In this document: in pieces, positions 17,521 to 26,612 of the stretch
How the letters are laid out: every line of letters starts with the position of its first letter
Position numbering within the stretch: the stretch's first letter is position 1
Assembly: GCA_002421425.1 (NCBI GenBank)
Contig: DIJZ01000005.1
Span: forward strand, 1-61,008
DNA from: Caldifarciminota bacterium UBA5631
Lineage (GTDB): Bacteria > Hydrothermota > Hydrothermia > UBA1063
DNA length: 61,008 nucleotides
Direction of reading: 5' to 3'
The notes under the pieces: model-generated
Told to the model about the DNA's origin: nothing
The model's database searches: none
What the model saw: the letters and a program-made list of their open reading frames with translations, nothing else
Position numbers and translations under genes: made by a program

Positions 17521-18259
17521 CTTTTTCTCCTATCCCTGCATTTAATTTGCGAGTAGCACTTTCCTCGCGGAAGGCTATTTCAATCAAATCAAAAGAATTC
17601 ACCAGGGCTATGGGAAATGCAGGAGGGGCTTCAGCATAGCAATTGACGAAAAGATTGATAGTAAGACCCTTGATTTTGATTTCTTTTGCACTGTATAAGT
17701 GAGTTCCATGGATGTTTGTAATTAGATTTCCGAATTGATCCACGTAGATAATTTCTCCCTCAATCGTATTTTCCTCTTCTATGGGCTCAGGGAGCTTAAT
17801 ACTCACGGGATCAAAGATTTCTTTCAATGTGCTTCTTTTGATGCTGCCGTTGCTTAACTTCGCAGCGAAGGGAGCAAAAATGTCTCTTCCATGGAATGTC
17901 CTGGAAGGAGCGTTGGATGAGGGTACTTCGTAAGCTTTATAAGGTTTTTCGAAAAGAAAGCTGAATATGCCATTGTCAGGGCCAACGAAGTGGTAGTGGC
18001 CATCAAAGACATAGATTGCTCTTCTTTCAGAACCCACGCCGGGGTCAACGACGGCCAGGAAAATTGTTCCTTCAGGAAAGTGACGGTAAGAGTATTTTAG
18101 AAGAAATTGTGCTTCAAGCACGTCAAACTGCCTTACGGAATTGCATAAATCGATAATGGTTGCTCCAGGGCTCTCTCTGAGTATTACCCCCTTCATTATG
18201 GCGGGATAAGGGCTATTTGATCCAAAGTCTGTTAATAAGACAATGGTTTTCGAGTTCAT
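17468..18259 (-). CDS. SAM hydroxide adenosyltransferase-family protein (DUF62)
   Basis: A member of the family that hydrolyses S-adenosylmethionine to adenosine and methionine, related to fluorinase. Conserved stretches are LLTDFGSNSPYPAIMKGVI at the N-terminus, VVDPGVGSERR and GPDNGIFS in the first domain, and a C-terminal beta domain with YVDQFGNLITN. The length of 263 residues is normal. The tail is Ser/Gln/Pro-rich, encoded where the gene overlaps the converging nucleotidyltransferase. It follows the DUF1232 gene by 32 bases and probably shares its transcript. No clear ribosome binding site precedes its ATG. Confidence 0.88.
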   Translation of the reverse strand: MNSKTIVLLTDFGSNSPYPAIMKGVILRESPGATIIDLCNSVRQFDVLEAQFLLKYSYRHFPEGTIFLAVVDPGVGSERRAIYVFDGHYHFVGPDNGIFSFLFEKPYKAYEVPSSNAPSRTFHGRDIFAPFAAKLSNGSIKRSTLKEIFDPVSIKLPEPIEEENTIEGEIIYVDQFGNLITNIHGTHLYSAKEIKIKGLTINLFVNCYAEAPPAFPIALVNSFDLIEIAFREESATRKLNAGIGEKVTLVKSPSASSQTPQKQ

Positions 18260-18291
18260 TGTGCAGGCACTAAAAATAGATGTTTTGTATT

Positions 18292-18858
18292 CTACTCGAA
18301 AGGCGTGGCTGTCTGGGAATCCTGGGACTGAGGTCCGGTTTTTGGCGTCTCAGTAGTGCTCAGTCTGCTTTCAATTCTCGTAATTAGTTGGTTGAATTTT
18401 GCTCTCGAGTTCTTTCCCACTAGATTGGCCACAGTTTCAGAATATTCAAGAATTTTTGAAATAATCTTTGGGGCTTCCTGACACCCGGGCCAGTAGCTCT
18501 TCATTTTTTCTACATCGATATGCTTCATAAGACTGTTCAAAATGTATGCAGCAAGAAAAATGTCATCTACGTACCCAAGCACTCCAAGAAACATCTCAGA
18601 AAGAAAATCAAGGGGAACGACCCAGTATATCAGGATTGAACCAAGAGCAAGCTTGTAGTCGATTGGAATTTCCGGGTCTTTATACAGTCTCACAATGAAG
18701 ATGAATAAATCCGGTCCGGTAAGCAGGATCTCTGTGATGATCCTTCCATATTTACCAAGGGCTTTCTCCGCGTCCTTTGCAATTTTCTGCCTGAAAAAGG
18801 CATAGAAACTGAGAAAACCTTCTACGCTCCTTGTCTTTTGTTTGGTTTCATTTTTCAT
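18292..18858 (-). CDS. DUF1232 (YkvA-like) membrane protein
   Basis: A small protein with the DUF1232 core: PIDYKLALGSILIYWVVPLDF followed by LGYVDDIFLAAYIL, two hydrophobic segments around a conserved PxDF-type turn. The C-terminus is low-complexity and Ser/Thr/Gln-rich. Function is unknown for the family. An in-frame ATG exists at 18864, but the predicted transcription start at 18861 lies downstream of it. I therefore choose ATG 18858, giving 188 residues and a leader of only about three bases. The gene is divergent from lpd. Confidence 0.75.
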   Translation of the reverse strand: MKNETKQKTRSVEGFLSFYAFFRQKIAKDAEKALGKYGRIITEILLTGPDLFIFIVRLYKDPEIPIDYKLALGSILIYWVVPLDFLSEMFLGVLGYVDDIFLAAYILNSLMKHIDVEKMKSYWPGCQEAPKIISKILEYSETVANLVGKNSRAKFNQLITRIESRLSTTETPKTGPQSQDSQTATPFE

Positions 18859-18867
18859 AGCCATAAA

Positions 18868-18896
18868 ATTATAATTTTCGAAGCTGGAAAAGTAAA
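18868..18896 (-). promoter_or_regulatory. DUF1232 promoter overlapping the lpd -10 box
   Basis: On the minus strand TTTACT (18896-18891), a 17-base spacer and TATAAT (18873-18868) predict a start at 18861. The -10 lies in the palindrome AAAATTATAATTTT, so a TATAAT also exists on the plus strand (18870-18875). The plus-strand copy is suitably placed for lpd, whose leader would carry AAAGGAGG at 18894-18901. The two divergent promoters therefore share almost the same -10 bases and should exclude each other. The plus-strand -35 (TTCATT) is poor. Confidence 0.6.
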
Positions 18897-18908
18897 GGAG
18901 GGTGTATT

Positions 18909-20270
18909 ATGAAAAAATTTGACGTTGCAGTAATAGGAGCAGGCCCCGGCGGATACGTAGCCGCAATCAGGCTTGCGCAACTCGGGAAAAGCGTCTGTGT
19001 TATAGAAAAGGAGTACGTAGGAGGAGTATGCCTCAACGTAGGGTGTATTCCTACAAAGGCTCTTCTCGAAGTTACTTCAGTGAAAGAAAAAGTTGAACTT
19101 TTTATCAATAAAGGTGTTTCCTGCGAAGGATTCAAATTTGAGCCGGAGAAAATTAATCAGTGGAAGAAGAACGTAGTAATGAGACTTGTTAAAGGAGTTG
19201 AGTATCTGTTTAGGCAATATGGTATTCAACTTATACGGGGAGAGGCTGTTCTTTCCAGTGAAAAGCAGGTTAGAGTAGGGGATGAAATCATTGAGGCGGA
19301 TTCGATAGTTCTAGCAACGGGTTCCAGTCCAAAAGCGATTCCTGGAGTGAACTTTGATGACAAAATGGTGATTGATTCCACCCAAGCTCTTGAAGTTCTT
19401 GATATTCCACCTCATCTTTTAATAGTTGGGGCAGGCGTAATCGGCGTTGAAATGGCTTCCATTTATAGAAGACTTGGCTCGGAAGTTACCATCGTGGAAA
19501 TACTTCCTGATATACTTATGGGATTTGACAGGGAAGCTGCTTCGATTATAAAACGATTTATGGAGAGGAAGGGTATTAAACTTTATCTTGAGTCCAGACT
19601 TCTGAAGGAAGGGGATGAATATTTTATTGTGAAGGGTTCTGAAAAAATGCCTGTAAAACCAGATCGCATACTTCTTGCTGCAGGAAGAAAGCCTAATACC
19701 GAAGGATTTCATCAGATGGGAATCGAAATTCTGGATAACGGTCTCGTAAAAGTTGACGAAAGTTACAGAACGTCGTTTCAGAACGTGTATGCAATTGGAG
19801 ACATTATTCCGGGTCCACAACTTGCTCACAGAGCGTCAAGGGATGGTATCCAGGTGGCTGAGCAAATAGCACTTGGGGCTCCTCTTCATAGAGCCGAGTA
19901 TATACCATCGGTGGTCTACGGAGACCCAGAACTGGTGAAGTTGGGATATACTGAAGAAGAATTGCAGGAGAAAGGAATTAATTACCGCACTGGAAAGTTT
20001 CCTTTTCAGGCAAACGGTCGCGCCCTTACTCAGGAAAATACTTTGGGATTCATAAAAATCCTTGCTGACGAGAAAGACAGAATATTAGGAATTCATATGG
20101 TTGGACCCCATGTTTCCGAGCTCGCAGGGACTGGCACACTGGCCCTTGAGAATCACCTTAAGGTAGAAGACATAGCCAGAACAGTCTTTCCACATCCAAC
20201 TCTTTCAGAAGCCATTATGGAATGTGCTGAGAACTATTACAAGAAGTCGATTCATATCTTGAACAAATGA
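18909..20270 (+). CDS. lpd: Dihydrolipoamide dehydrogenase (E3)
   Basis: A flavoprotein disulfide reductase that reoxidises dihydrolipoyl groups with NAD+. The FAD motif GAGPGGYVAA is at 10-19, the redox pair Cys41/Cys46 is in CLNVGCIPTK, the NAD motif GAGVIGVEM is in the middle, and the His429/Glu434 catalytic dyad is in HPTLSE. The length of 453 is usual. ATG 18909 follows AAAGGAGGG. The neighbouring lipB supports a real lipoyl-dependent role, but no E1/E2 or glycine-cleavage genes are here. The partner enzyme must be elsewhere, and the 2-oxoacid oxidoreductases in this window do not use lipoate. Confidence 0.93.
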   Translation: MKKFDVAVIGAGPGGYVAAIRLAQLGKSVCVIEKEYVGGVCLNVGCIPTKALLEVTSVKEKVELFINKGVSCEGFKFEPEKINQWKKNVVMRLVKGVEYLFRQYGIQLIRGEAVLSSEKQVRVGDEIIEADSIVLATGSSPKAIPGVNFDDKMVIDSTQALEVLDIPPHLLIVGAGVIGVEMASIYRRLGSEVTIVEILPDILMGFDREAASIIKRFMERKGIKLYLESRLLKEGDEYFIVKGSEKMPVKPDRILLAAGRKPNTEGFHQMGIEILDNGLVKVDESYRTSFQNVYAIGDIIPGPQLAHRASRDGIQVAEQIALGAPLHRAEYIPSVVYGDPELVKLGYTEEELQEKGINYRTGKFPFQANGRALTQENTLGFIKILADEKDRILGIHMVGPHVSELAGTGTLALENHLKVEDIARTVFPHPTLSEAIMECAENYYKKSIHILNK

Positions 20271-20914
20271 TTGAGCTTCTTGACCTGGGATTGAAGTCTT
20301 ACGAGGAGACGTGGCAACTTCAAAAGGAACTTGTTGAAAGAAGAGCAAATGACGAAATTCCCGATACTCTAATTCTGGTGGAACATAATCCTGTCTTTAC
20401 ACTCGGCAGGAATAAAGATTGGAAGAATCTTCTATTTACTCCTGAGGTGCTGAGGGACAAGGGCTTCGCTCTCTACAAAGTTGAGAGGGGTGGTGACATT
20501 ACTTATCATGGACCAGGTCAGTTGGTTGGATATCCAATCTTCAAGATAAGCAGTGCTCTTGCTGGTGTTAAGAAGTTTGTTTTTACACTTGAGGGAACGT
20601 TAATCAGGGTGCTGAAGGACTATCATATTGATGCCTTTAGGCATGAAAAATATACAGGTGTCTTTACTGAAAGTGGAAAAATAGTATCTATTGGTGTTGC
20701 ATTCAAAAAATGGGTTTCCTTCCACGGTTTCGCGTTGAATGTGAATAATGATCTTTTACCCTTCCAGTATATTATACCCTGCGGACTTTCTGATATTCCA
20801 ATGACTTCAATGAAGTTGCTACTTGGAATGGATGTAGATTTTTGTGTGCTGAAGAGAAAGGTTTTTGAAAAGATTCGCGAGACTTTTGGGGATAGTCTTG
20901 AAAAGAATTTATGA
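20267..20914 (+). CDS. lipB: Octanoyl-[ACP]:protein octanoyltransferase
   Basis: LipB moves octanoyl groups from acyl carrier protein to lipoyl domains, the first step of lipoate assembly. The signature RGGDITYHGPGQLVGYP is at 74-90. The catalytic Lys138 (in SGKIVSIG) and acyl-accepting Cys172 (in IIPCGL) are both in place. It overlaps the end of lpd by four bases (ATGA), so the two are translated together. lipA is not in the window. The 215-residue length is normal. Confidence 0.93.
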   Translation: MIELLDLGLKSYEETWQLQKELVERRANDEIPDTLILVEHNPVFTLGRNKDWKNLLFTPEVLRDKGFALYKVERGGDITYHGPGQLVGYPIFKISSALAGVKKFVFTLEGTLIRVLKDYHIDAFRHEKYTGVFTESGKIVSIGVAFKKWVSFHGFALNVNNDLLPFQYIIPCGLSDIPMTSMKLLLGMDVDFCVLKRKVFEKIRETFGDSLEKNL

Positions 20915-20959
20915 TTTCTTCAATTTGCTTGGTGCCGTTGAAGTTTGCTGTATTTTTTC

Positions 20960-20988
20960 TTGAATTTATAGAAGACACGGTGTAATAT
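20960..20988 (+). promoter_or_regulatory. Leaderless promoter of the LapA-like/ROK/ruvX/mltG operon
   Basis: TTGAAT (20960-20965), a 17-base spacer and TAATAT (20983-20988) are followed by only six bases (TAGAAA) and then ATG at 20995. The expected start, seven bases after the -10, falls on the A of that ATG. No Shine-Dalgarno sequence is possible in the transcript. Confidence 0.7.
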
Positions 20989-20994
20989 TAGAAA

Positions 20995-21369
20995 ATGTTC
21001 GAATTTATCTTTTTTGTGTTAATTTTTATTGTCATCGCCGTTGAAATCTTTTTCTTCATTATCCTGATCCAGAATCCTGCTGCTATAAGTGCTTTGACTC
21101 TGAAATTTCTGTTCTGGAATGTGAAAGGTGAGGCGCTTTTCTGGTATTTTCTCGTGGTTTCCATAAGTTTCATTTTCTTTATCGTCTTTGTTTTTGTTAA
21201 TATGTCCACGGCAAAGAGAAAAATTGAGGAATTGAAAGCGAAACTTTACGATACTGTTGAAAAGAAAAGCGAGGAACTTGTCCAGGAAATGAGAGCAGAG
21301 ATTGGCCGATTAAGAGAAGAAATTGAGACTCTAAAAAAGAGTAAGCCAAACAAAAAGCCCAATGAGTAA
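20995..21369 (+). CDS. LapA-like (DUF1049) inner-membrane protein
   Basis: A 124-residue protein with two membrane helices (about 4-25 and 47-67) separated by a short loop containing ILIQNP and WNVKGE. A charged cytoplasmic coiled coil follows, rich in Lys and Glu. This is the layout of LapA/LapB-type lipopolysaccharide assembly proteins, though the match is by topology and the QNP motif only. It opens a four-gene operon and overlaps the ROK gene by eight bases. Its mRNA appears leaderless. Confidence 0.6.
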   Translation: MFEFIFFVLIFIVIAVEIFFFIILIQNPAAISALTLKFLFWNVKGEALFWYFLVVSISFIFFIVFVFVNMSTAKRKIEELKAKLYDTVEKKSEELVQEMRAEIGRLREEIETLKKSKPNKKPNE

Positions 21370-22279
21370 AAGGATTATCGCCATAGATGTCGGCGGTACC
21401 AACATAAAGTATGGATTTGTTGAAGATGGCGATGTAAAAGAGGCAAATTCAGTCCTTACCGAAGCAAATCGAGGTCCTGAATTTGTTCTTCAGAAGCTGG
21501 AATCGATTATTCAGAAGTATTCTCCCACAGCCACCAGTGCTGGACTTGCCATTGCGGGACTGGTGGATCACCGCGCCGGCATTGTATATTCACCTCCAAA
21601 TCTGCCGGGTTGGGATGCCATTGAGGTGAAAAAAATTCTGACAGCAAGAACCGGTGTAAATTGTTTTATTCTAAATGATGCGAATTCATATGCACTGGGT
21701 GAGTGGATTTTCGGCGGAGGCAAAGGTTTTGGTAATGTCACAGCAATTACTCTTGGTACAGGCGTGGGTGGTGGAATTATTGCAGGAGGAAAACTCGTAC
21801 TGGGTTCTGTAAGTTTCGCAGGAGAAATCGGTCATATGGTAATTGACCCTTCGGGTCCTCCGTGTAATTGCGGTCAGAGGGGATGCTGGGAATCATTTCT
21901 CGGAAGCGGATATTTCACACAACGCGCAAGATCTTTCTTTGAAAGAGAAGGTAAACCATTAGCAGACTTAACTCCTGAGGCTGTTGCGCTTCTGGGTAAA
22001 AGTGGAGACAAATATGCAAAATTTCTCTGGGATGAGTATGGGTACTTTCTTGGAATTGGTCTCGTAAACCTCATTCATCTTTTTGACCCCGAAATAATTA
22101 TTATAGGAGGCGGAATTTCTGGAGCCTACGATCTGTTTATTGACTCATGCCTTAAGGTCCTGCGCGAGCGGGTGATGGGCTTTGAGAGAAGGAAGGTGAA
22201 GATCACAAAAGCTTTACTGGGTGACTCTGCTTCTCTCCTTGGAGCCTATTACTTTGCCCTCAGGGAAGGCGATGTCTGA
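21362..22279 (+). CDS. ROK-family sugar kinase (glucokinase-like)
   Basis: A 305-residue ROK kinase phosphorylating a hexose with ATP. The phosphate-binding loop IDVGGTNIKYG opens the protein. The catalytic Asp is in LNDANSYALGEW. The zinc motif CNCGQRGCWES follows GHMVID, the usual glucokinase arrangement. ATG 21362 lies inside the end of the LapA-like gene. Glucose is the most likely substrate, which would fit the glucan-degrading enzymes of the window. N-acetylmannosamine or fructose cannot be excluded. Confidence 0.9.
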   Translation: MSKRIIAIDVGGTNIKYGFVEDGDVKEANSVLTEANRGPEFVLQKLESIIQKYSPTATSAGLAIAGLVDHRAGIVYSPPNLPGWDAIEVKKILTARTGVNCFILNDANSYALGEWIFGGGKGFGNVTAITLGTGVGGGIIAGGKLVLGSVSFAGEIGHMVIDPSGPPCNCGQRGCWESFLGSGYFTQRARSFFEREGKPLADLTPEAVALLGKSGDKYAKFLWDEYGYFLGIGLVNLIHLFDPEIIIIGGGISGAYDLFIDSCLKVLRERVMGFERRKVKITKALLGDSASLLGAYYFALREGDV

Positions 22280-22706
22280 TAGAATTCTTGCAATAGATTA
22301 CGGTAAGAAACGCGTTGGCATAGCTTGGTCTGATGAACTGAAGATAATTGCTACACCACTGAACGCATTGGACAATGATGGTCTTCTGGTCGAAAAGGTT
22401 GAAAAGTTGATCAAAGAGAACGGTATAAAGAGGGTAATTGTGGGAATTCCTGTGAGGATGGGTGGGGCAAAGAGTGAACTGGTGAAGGAGATAAGGAATT
22501 TTGTTGAAAACCTCAGGATGAAGGTTCCGGGCACCGATTTCATTTTTTTTGATGAAAGTTATACTTCAAAGGAAGCTGAAAGAATATTCATTGAGAAGTA
22601 TGGTAAGCCTGCCGTTAGACGAAAGGATAAGTATCTAATAGATAGTTATTCTGCTGCACTAATTTTACAGCAGTTCCTGGACTCTATGGAGAATAGATAT
22701 GATTAA
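22272..22706 (+). CDS. ruvX: RuvX/YqgF family protein (Holliday-junction-resolvase-like)
   Basis: A 144-residue RNase H-fold protein linked to pre-16S rRNA 5'-end processing and anti-termination. The N-terminal ILAIDYGKKRVGIAWSD, the middle IVGIPVRMGG and the DESYTSKEA motif are characteristic. I place the start at ATG 22272, overlapping the ROK stop by eight bases. An in-frame start at 22221 would add 17 unconserved residues. It overlaps mltG by eight bases. The ruvX-mltG neighbourhood is common in bacteria. Confidence 0.9.
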   Translation: MSDRILAIDYGKKRVGIAWSDELKIIATPLNALDNDGLLVEKVEKLIKENGIKRVIVGIPVRMGGAKSELVKEIRNFVENLRMKVPGTDFIFFDESYTSKEAERIFIEKYGKPAVRRKDKYLIDSYSAALILQQFLDSMENRYD

Positions 22707-23721
22707 ATATGTCGTTGTTGTTCTGTATTTGCTGGCGATTTGCTTTGGTATATATTATATAGAGTACAGGTATCCAATAAAAGGCGAAACGGAATTTCTT
22801 GTATCAAAAAAACTCCCGACGCGAGTGATAGCGCGGAATCTTGAAAAACAGGGATTCATAAGGAGCGGGAGGAGTTTTATCTTCCTGGCAAGGATTTTCG
22901 GATGGGATAAAAAAATAAAAGCAGGAAAGTACAGACTCTCAAAGCCTCTTCCGACTTTCAGACTTCTGCATGCTATGGTTCACAATGGCCTCTACGTTCT
23001 GGAATACCCTATTACTGTTAAAGAAGGTGAAACCATTGTGGATATTTCAAGGAGACTTGCTTCCATTGAGGTAGATACTGCGGAGTTTTTAAGGCTTACT
23101 GTGGATGTTGAGTTTTTCAGATATTTGAAACAATATTTCCCCAATCTTGATGCTACCATTAGCCTTGAAGGATATCTTTATCCTGAAACATACAAGTTTT
23201 ACTGGGCAGAGGAGCCAAAAGAAGTAATTTGGACTATGGTTTCTCAGTTGTTCACCGTTATTCCGGATTCTTTCTATAGCAGGATGAAGCAGATGAAGAT
23301 GACCTTAAATCAAACTCTTACACTGGCGTCAATTATAGAAAAGGAAGCCCAGGTTGATTTTGAAAGGCCTTTAATTTCAGCAGTTTTTCATAATCGGTTG
23401 AGGCTCAGACGTCCCCTGGAATCAAACGTAACGCTGGAATACTTCCTGAATCAGCGAATGGTCTGGATGAAGAGGAGTGAGACCAGGATCGAGACGCCCT
23501 ATAATACTTACAGATATCCTGGATTGCCGCCAACACCGGTCTGTTCGCCATCTTTAGCATCAATTACTGCAGCACTATATCCTGCAAAGGTGAATTACCT
23601 TTACTTTGTGGCAAAAGGAGATGGAACTCATTTCTTCTCAAGGACCTATGCTGAACATAAATTATATGTGATGAGAGTAAGGGAGCTATTTAATACCAGG
23701 AAAAATTTACAGACGCAATAG
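22699..23721 (+). CDS. mltG: Endolytic murein transglycosylase MltG
   Basis: A membrane-anchored YceG-like enzyme that cuts nascent peptidoglycan strands and helps set glycan length. A single N-terminal membrane helix (about 4-22) is followed by a LysM-like region and the catalytic domain. Visible motifs are LEGYLYPETYKF, the catalytic Glu in ASIIEKEAQ, FHNRL and YNTYRYPGLPPTPVCSP. The length of 340 residues is normal. Its 3' end overlaps the converging coiled-coil gene by 15 bases. Confidence 0.93.
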   Translation: MIKYVVVVLYLLAICFGIYYIEYRYPIKGETEFLVSKKLPTRVIARNLEKQGFIRSGRSFIFLARIFGWDKKIKAGKYRLSKPLPTFRLLHAMVHNGLYVLEYPITVKEGETIVDISRRLASIEVDTAEFLRLTVDVEFFRYLKQYFPNLDATISLEGYLYPETYKFYWAEEPKEVIWTMVSQLFTVIPDSFYSRMKQMKMTLNQTLTLASIIEKEAQVDFERPLISAVFHNRLRLRRPLESNVTLEYFLNQRMVWMKRSETRIETPYNTYRYPGLPPTPVCSPSLASITAALYPAKVNYLYFVAKGDGTHFFSRTYAEHKLYVMRVRELFNTRKNLQTQ

Positions 23722-26610
23722 GTCGTAGGAGAATTTTCTAAGGATTTTCTGCCTTTCAGAAGGCATTTTGTTTAAAAGATTAATATTTTCAAGGAGTTTC
23801 CCTTCGTCAATTAAACCCTTTGGAGCAGGTGGGGTGAAGTGGTACTCCTTTGCTGGTTCAGCGTACCTCTTCTGAGTAAATTCTTCGCGTTTGTAGACAC
23901 CATGAGCTTCTAAAAGATGCTTTAGTGTTTTCCTCTGACTTTCAATAAGTTCCGAGTCAAGTTCACGCTTTTTCAGCTTTTCCTGGGTTTTTTCAAGCTC
24001 CTTCAGAGCCTGCTCAATCTTTTCCCTTACTTCTTGATTCTGCGTGTTCATATACATTGAAATAAGTTGGGATTTCAACTCTGAAAGTTTCTCCAGCATT
24101 GAACCCTGAAAATTGGAAGGCATCGGGATTGGAATCTGCATCTGTGCGCCCGTCTCCCTTATCATTGAAGCCTGCATCTTCATCAGGTTTTCAAGGAATT
24201 TCATTGCTTCCATTCCAGTGCTTTGAGATGAAGATTTCGCTGCAGCCTGAATCCTGAACAACTCAAAAATTGCCGAATTAATATATTTCAGAGAGACTGA
24301 TGGCTTTTCGAAGAGTGAATCCATAGCCATATCAATAAGCTTCGGAGCCCTTGATGAAGTCATCAGTAGAAGAACACCGGCCTTCTTCATCTCAATTCTT
24401 GTACGTTCAAGACTTCTGTATACATACGTAATAAAGCCTTTCTGGCTGAGGTTTTCTTCAAGTTCCAGGGACGTCAGAATAAGAGCTCTCCGGATACTGA
24501 CAATTATCTCCAGGAGCCTTGAAAGGTCTTGCCGCATTTCCGTTTCTTTTAGATTTTTCAAGTGAGATAGCATTCCTTTGAGTTCTTCCGTTTGTGATTC
24601 CTGAAGTTTTGAAGTTTGTTTTCTATTACCAAAGGCAGCTGATTTTAAAATTCTCTGTTGAAGTTCTCGAATTGAACTGATTTCTTTCATCATCGAATCA
24701 GCAATTTCCAGTTGCCGGAAATTATCGGTGAAGTCGTTCAGCGTTTGTTCCAGTTCTATCCCAAATTTTTCCTCCATTTCTTTAATTAGGTTCATAGATT
24801 CTTTATCGGTTAGATTCTTTATGGTTTGGCGTTTTTCCACAAGTTGTTTTAGCTTCTCTTCCATTTCTTTGTACATTATTTCCTTTCTTGCCATTTCCAG
24901 AATTTGCTCCAGGAAGGTGAGTTTCTCCATTAATTCCTGCGCTCGCTTTTCCAGTTCTTCGAAGTTCTGTTTCTTGAATCCTCCAAGGGAATCTCTTGCA
25001 TCTTCAAGTTTTTTGAGAAGGTCCGGCAGTTCTCGTTCCATTATCGTATAAAGTTCTTCTCCAACTTTCTGGAGTTTCTGCATTAATTCAGGTGAGATGG
25101 AAACGCTCCTTAATAGTTCAAGATTTTCTGTAATTGATGAGAACTCTTTAATAAGGTTTTGAATTCCTTCAATTACTTTCTGTACGTCTTTCTCCCTCGC
25201 CTCAAAATTGCCAGGGTTGAGCCTCATTGAGTCCACTGTCTCGTATATTTTTTCAGCTATTGCGGAAAATGTTTCAGTGCCCCTGGAGAATTGTGACATA
25301 AGCTCCGATACCTTTTTGGTCTCTTCTCTGTATATTTCTTCAAGAGTAGGGAATATTACTGTGTATACTTCAGAGGAATCTGTTAGACCCTGCTCGTCCT
25401 CGGCGAGAACATAAAATTTAAGCTCATCACCTGGCAGCATTGACGCCTTCTGAAGGTCAATGGAAAATTGGAATGTTTTTTCTCTTTGCCCTTCGCCAGG
25501 TAGTTTTAACCTCCTGTAAACTCCCCGCAAGGCATAATGGAGGTAAATGACCTTAACCCCATCCTCATCAAAAGTGCGGCCTTTTATAATCGTCTGCATA
25601 TTCTCGGGGACGTAGGAATAAATCGAAACTGGCTCATAAATTTCGATTTCTGGAGGAAGGTTTGGGACTACAGAAATTGTTGCCAGATAAATGTTCTTCT
25701 TCAGCAACCCGTTGGAAAGTTCTGCTGAAATGCAGACATCTGCCATCGGTGTTAGAGAAAGTTCACAGACTTCATCAGACCTTTTCAGTGGTAATCCGGG
25801 ACTGAGAAGCCGGATGTTGAATTTTCTCTTCACATATACGATTACCCTTAAGGGAGTTCCAGCCGTAATAGCTACCCATTGAGGATTTGTCATTGTTTTA
25901 TGAGGAGTCCTGATTTGGAATGAGTCAATTACGGGACTTTCGATTATTTTTGCAACTGCAGGTAGCGTTTTTCTGCTTCCTTTCCCTAAAATCCTGTATT
26001 TTCCCTCTTTCTCAAATTTGATACTCACTTTGTAGCCTTTGCCACAGAGCTGTTCTAGCGTTCCCTCTTGCTGTATAAAAAATTTTTGTTTGAACGGTGT
26101 CTGAAAGACAATCACAGAGTCCGGAGAGGCTATGACGACTCTGGGGGTTATTTCCGCAAGGGGAATCTGGTCGAGGTGAGAGTACTTCGCAGGCATAACA
26201 AGCAGTAATGTCAGAAGCAAAATCAAGGATGAGTAGAACAACCTGAACTCGACGAATACAGGAATCTGGATTTTCAGATCAGATTTAAGAATTTCCCTTA
26301 CCTTTGAAGCGAGAATTGTTTTAAAAGGAGAGTCTGTACGCCTTAGTTCATAAAGAGAAATTAATCTTTCCCTCAGCGTAGGGTTGTTCTTCTCAAGGGC
26401 CCAGATGAAGTTATACGGATGGAGTCTCTGGATTGTATATAGAAGGTAAATAGCGAGAAACAAACTGGCAAAGACTTTTCCCAGGAAGAACGGAATTTTA
26501 AAGGGCTCAAGACAAAGGCAAAGGAACAGAGAAGAGGCAAAGACAAGTATCACCTTAACAATAGAAAAAATGAGGAACTTTGCGTAATATTTGCTGAGTT
26601 GGCGAAACAT
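23707..26610 (-). CDS. Large membrane-anchored coiled-coil protein (DUF4175-like)
   Basis: A 967-residue protein of unknown function. Three hydrophobic helices lie in the first 145 residues, with a cytoplasmic segment containing ERLISLYEL between the second and third. Immunoglobulin-like beta domains follow (to about 420; motifs PPEIEIYEP and DELKFYVLAEDEQG). A very long Glu/Lys/Leu coiled coil then fills most of the rest, with a Met/Gln-rich patch near 810-840. This matches the layout of DUF4175 proteins. It starts two bases after the dnaB stop without a good ribosome binding site, so it is probably translationally coupled. An envelope scaffold role is only a guess. Confidence 0.6.
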   Translation of the reverse strand: MFRQLSKYYAKFLIFSIVKVILVFASSLFLCLCLEPFKIPFFLGKVFASLFLAIYLLYTIQRLHPYNFIWALEKNNPTLRERLISLYELRRTDSPFKTILASKVREILKSDLKIQIPVFVEFRLFYSSLILLLTLLLVMPAKYSHLDQIPLAEITPRVVIASPDSVIVFQTPFKQKFFIQQEGTLEQLCGKGYKVSIKFEKEGKYRILGKGSRKTLPAVAKIIESPVIDSFQIRTPHKTMTNPQWVAITAGTPLRVIVYVKRKFNIRLLSPGLPLKRSDEVCELSLTPMADVCISAELSNGLLKKNIYLATISVVPNLPPEIEIYEPVSIYSYVPENMQTIIKGRTFDEDGVKVIYLHYALRGVYRRLKLPGEGQREKTFQFSIDLQKASMLPGDELKFYVLAEDEQGLTDSSEVYTVIFPTLEEIYREETKKVSELMSQFSRGTETFSAIAEKIYETVDSMRLNPGNFEAREKDVQKVIEGIQNLIKEFSSITENLELLRSVSISPELMQKLQKVGEELYTIMERELPDLLKKLEDARDSLGGFKKQNFEELEKRAQELMEKLTFLEQILEMARKEIMYKEMEEKLKQLVEKRQTIKNLTDKESMNLIKEMEEKFGIELEQTLNDFTDNFRQLEIADSMMKEISSIRELQQRILKSAAFGNRKQTSKLQESQTEELKGMLSHLKNLKETEMRQDLSRLLEIIVSIRRALILTSLELEENLSQKGFITYVYRSLERTRIEMKKAGVLLLMTSSRAPKLIDMAMDSLFEKPSVSLKYINSAIFELFRIQAAAKSSSQSTGMEAMKFLENLMKMQASMIRETGAQMQIPIPMPSNFQGSMLEKLSELKSQLISMYMNTQNQEVREKIEQALKELEKTQEKLKKRELDSELIESQRKTLKHLLEAHGVYKREEFTQKRYAEPAKEYHFTPPAPKGLIDEGKLLENINLLNKMPSERQKILRKFSYDLLRL

Positions 26611-26612
26611 CT

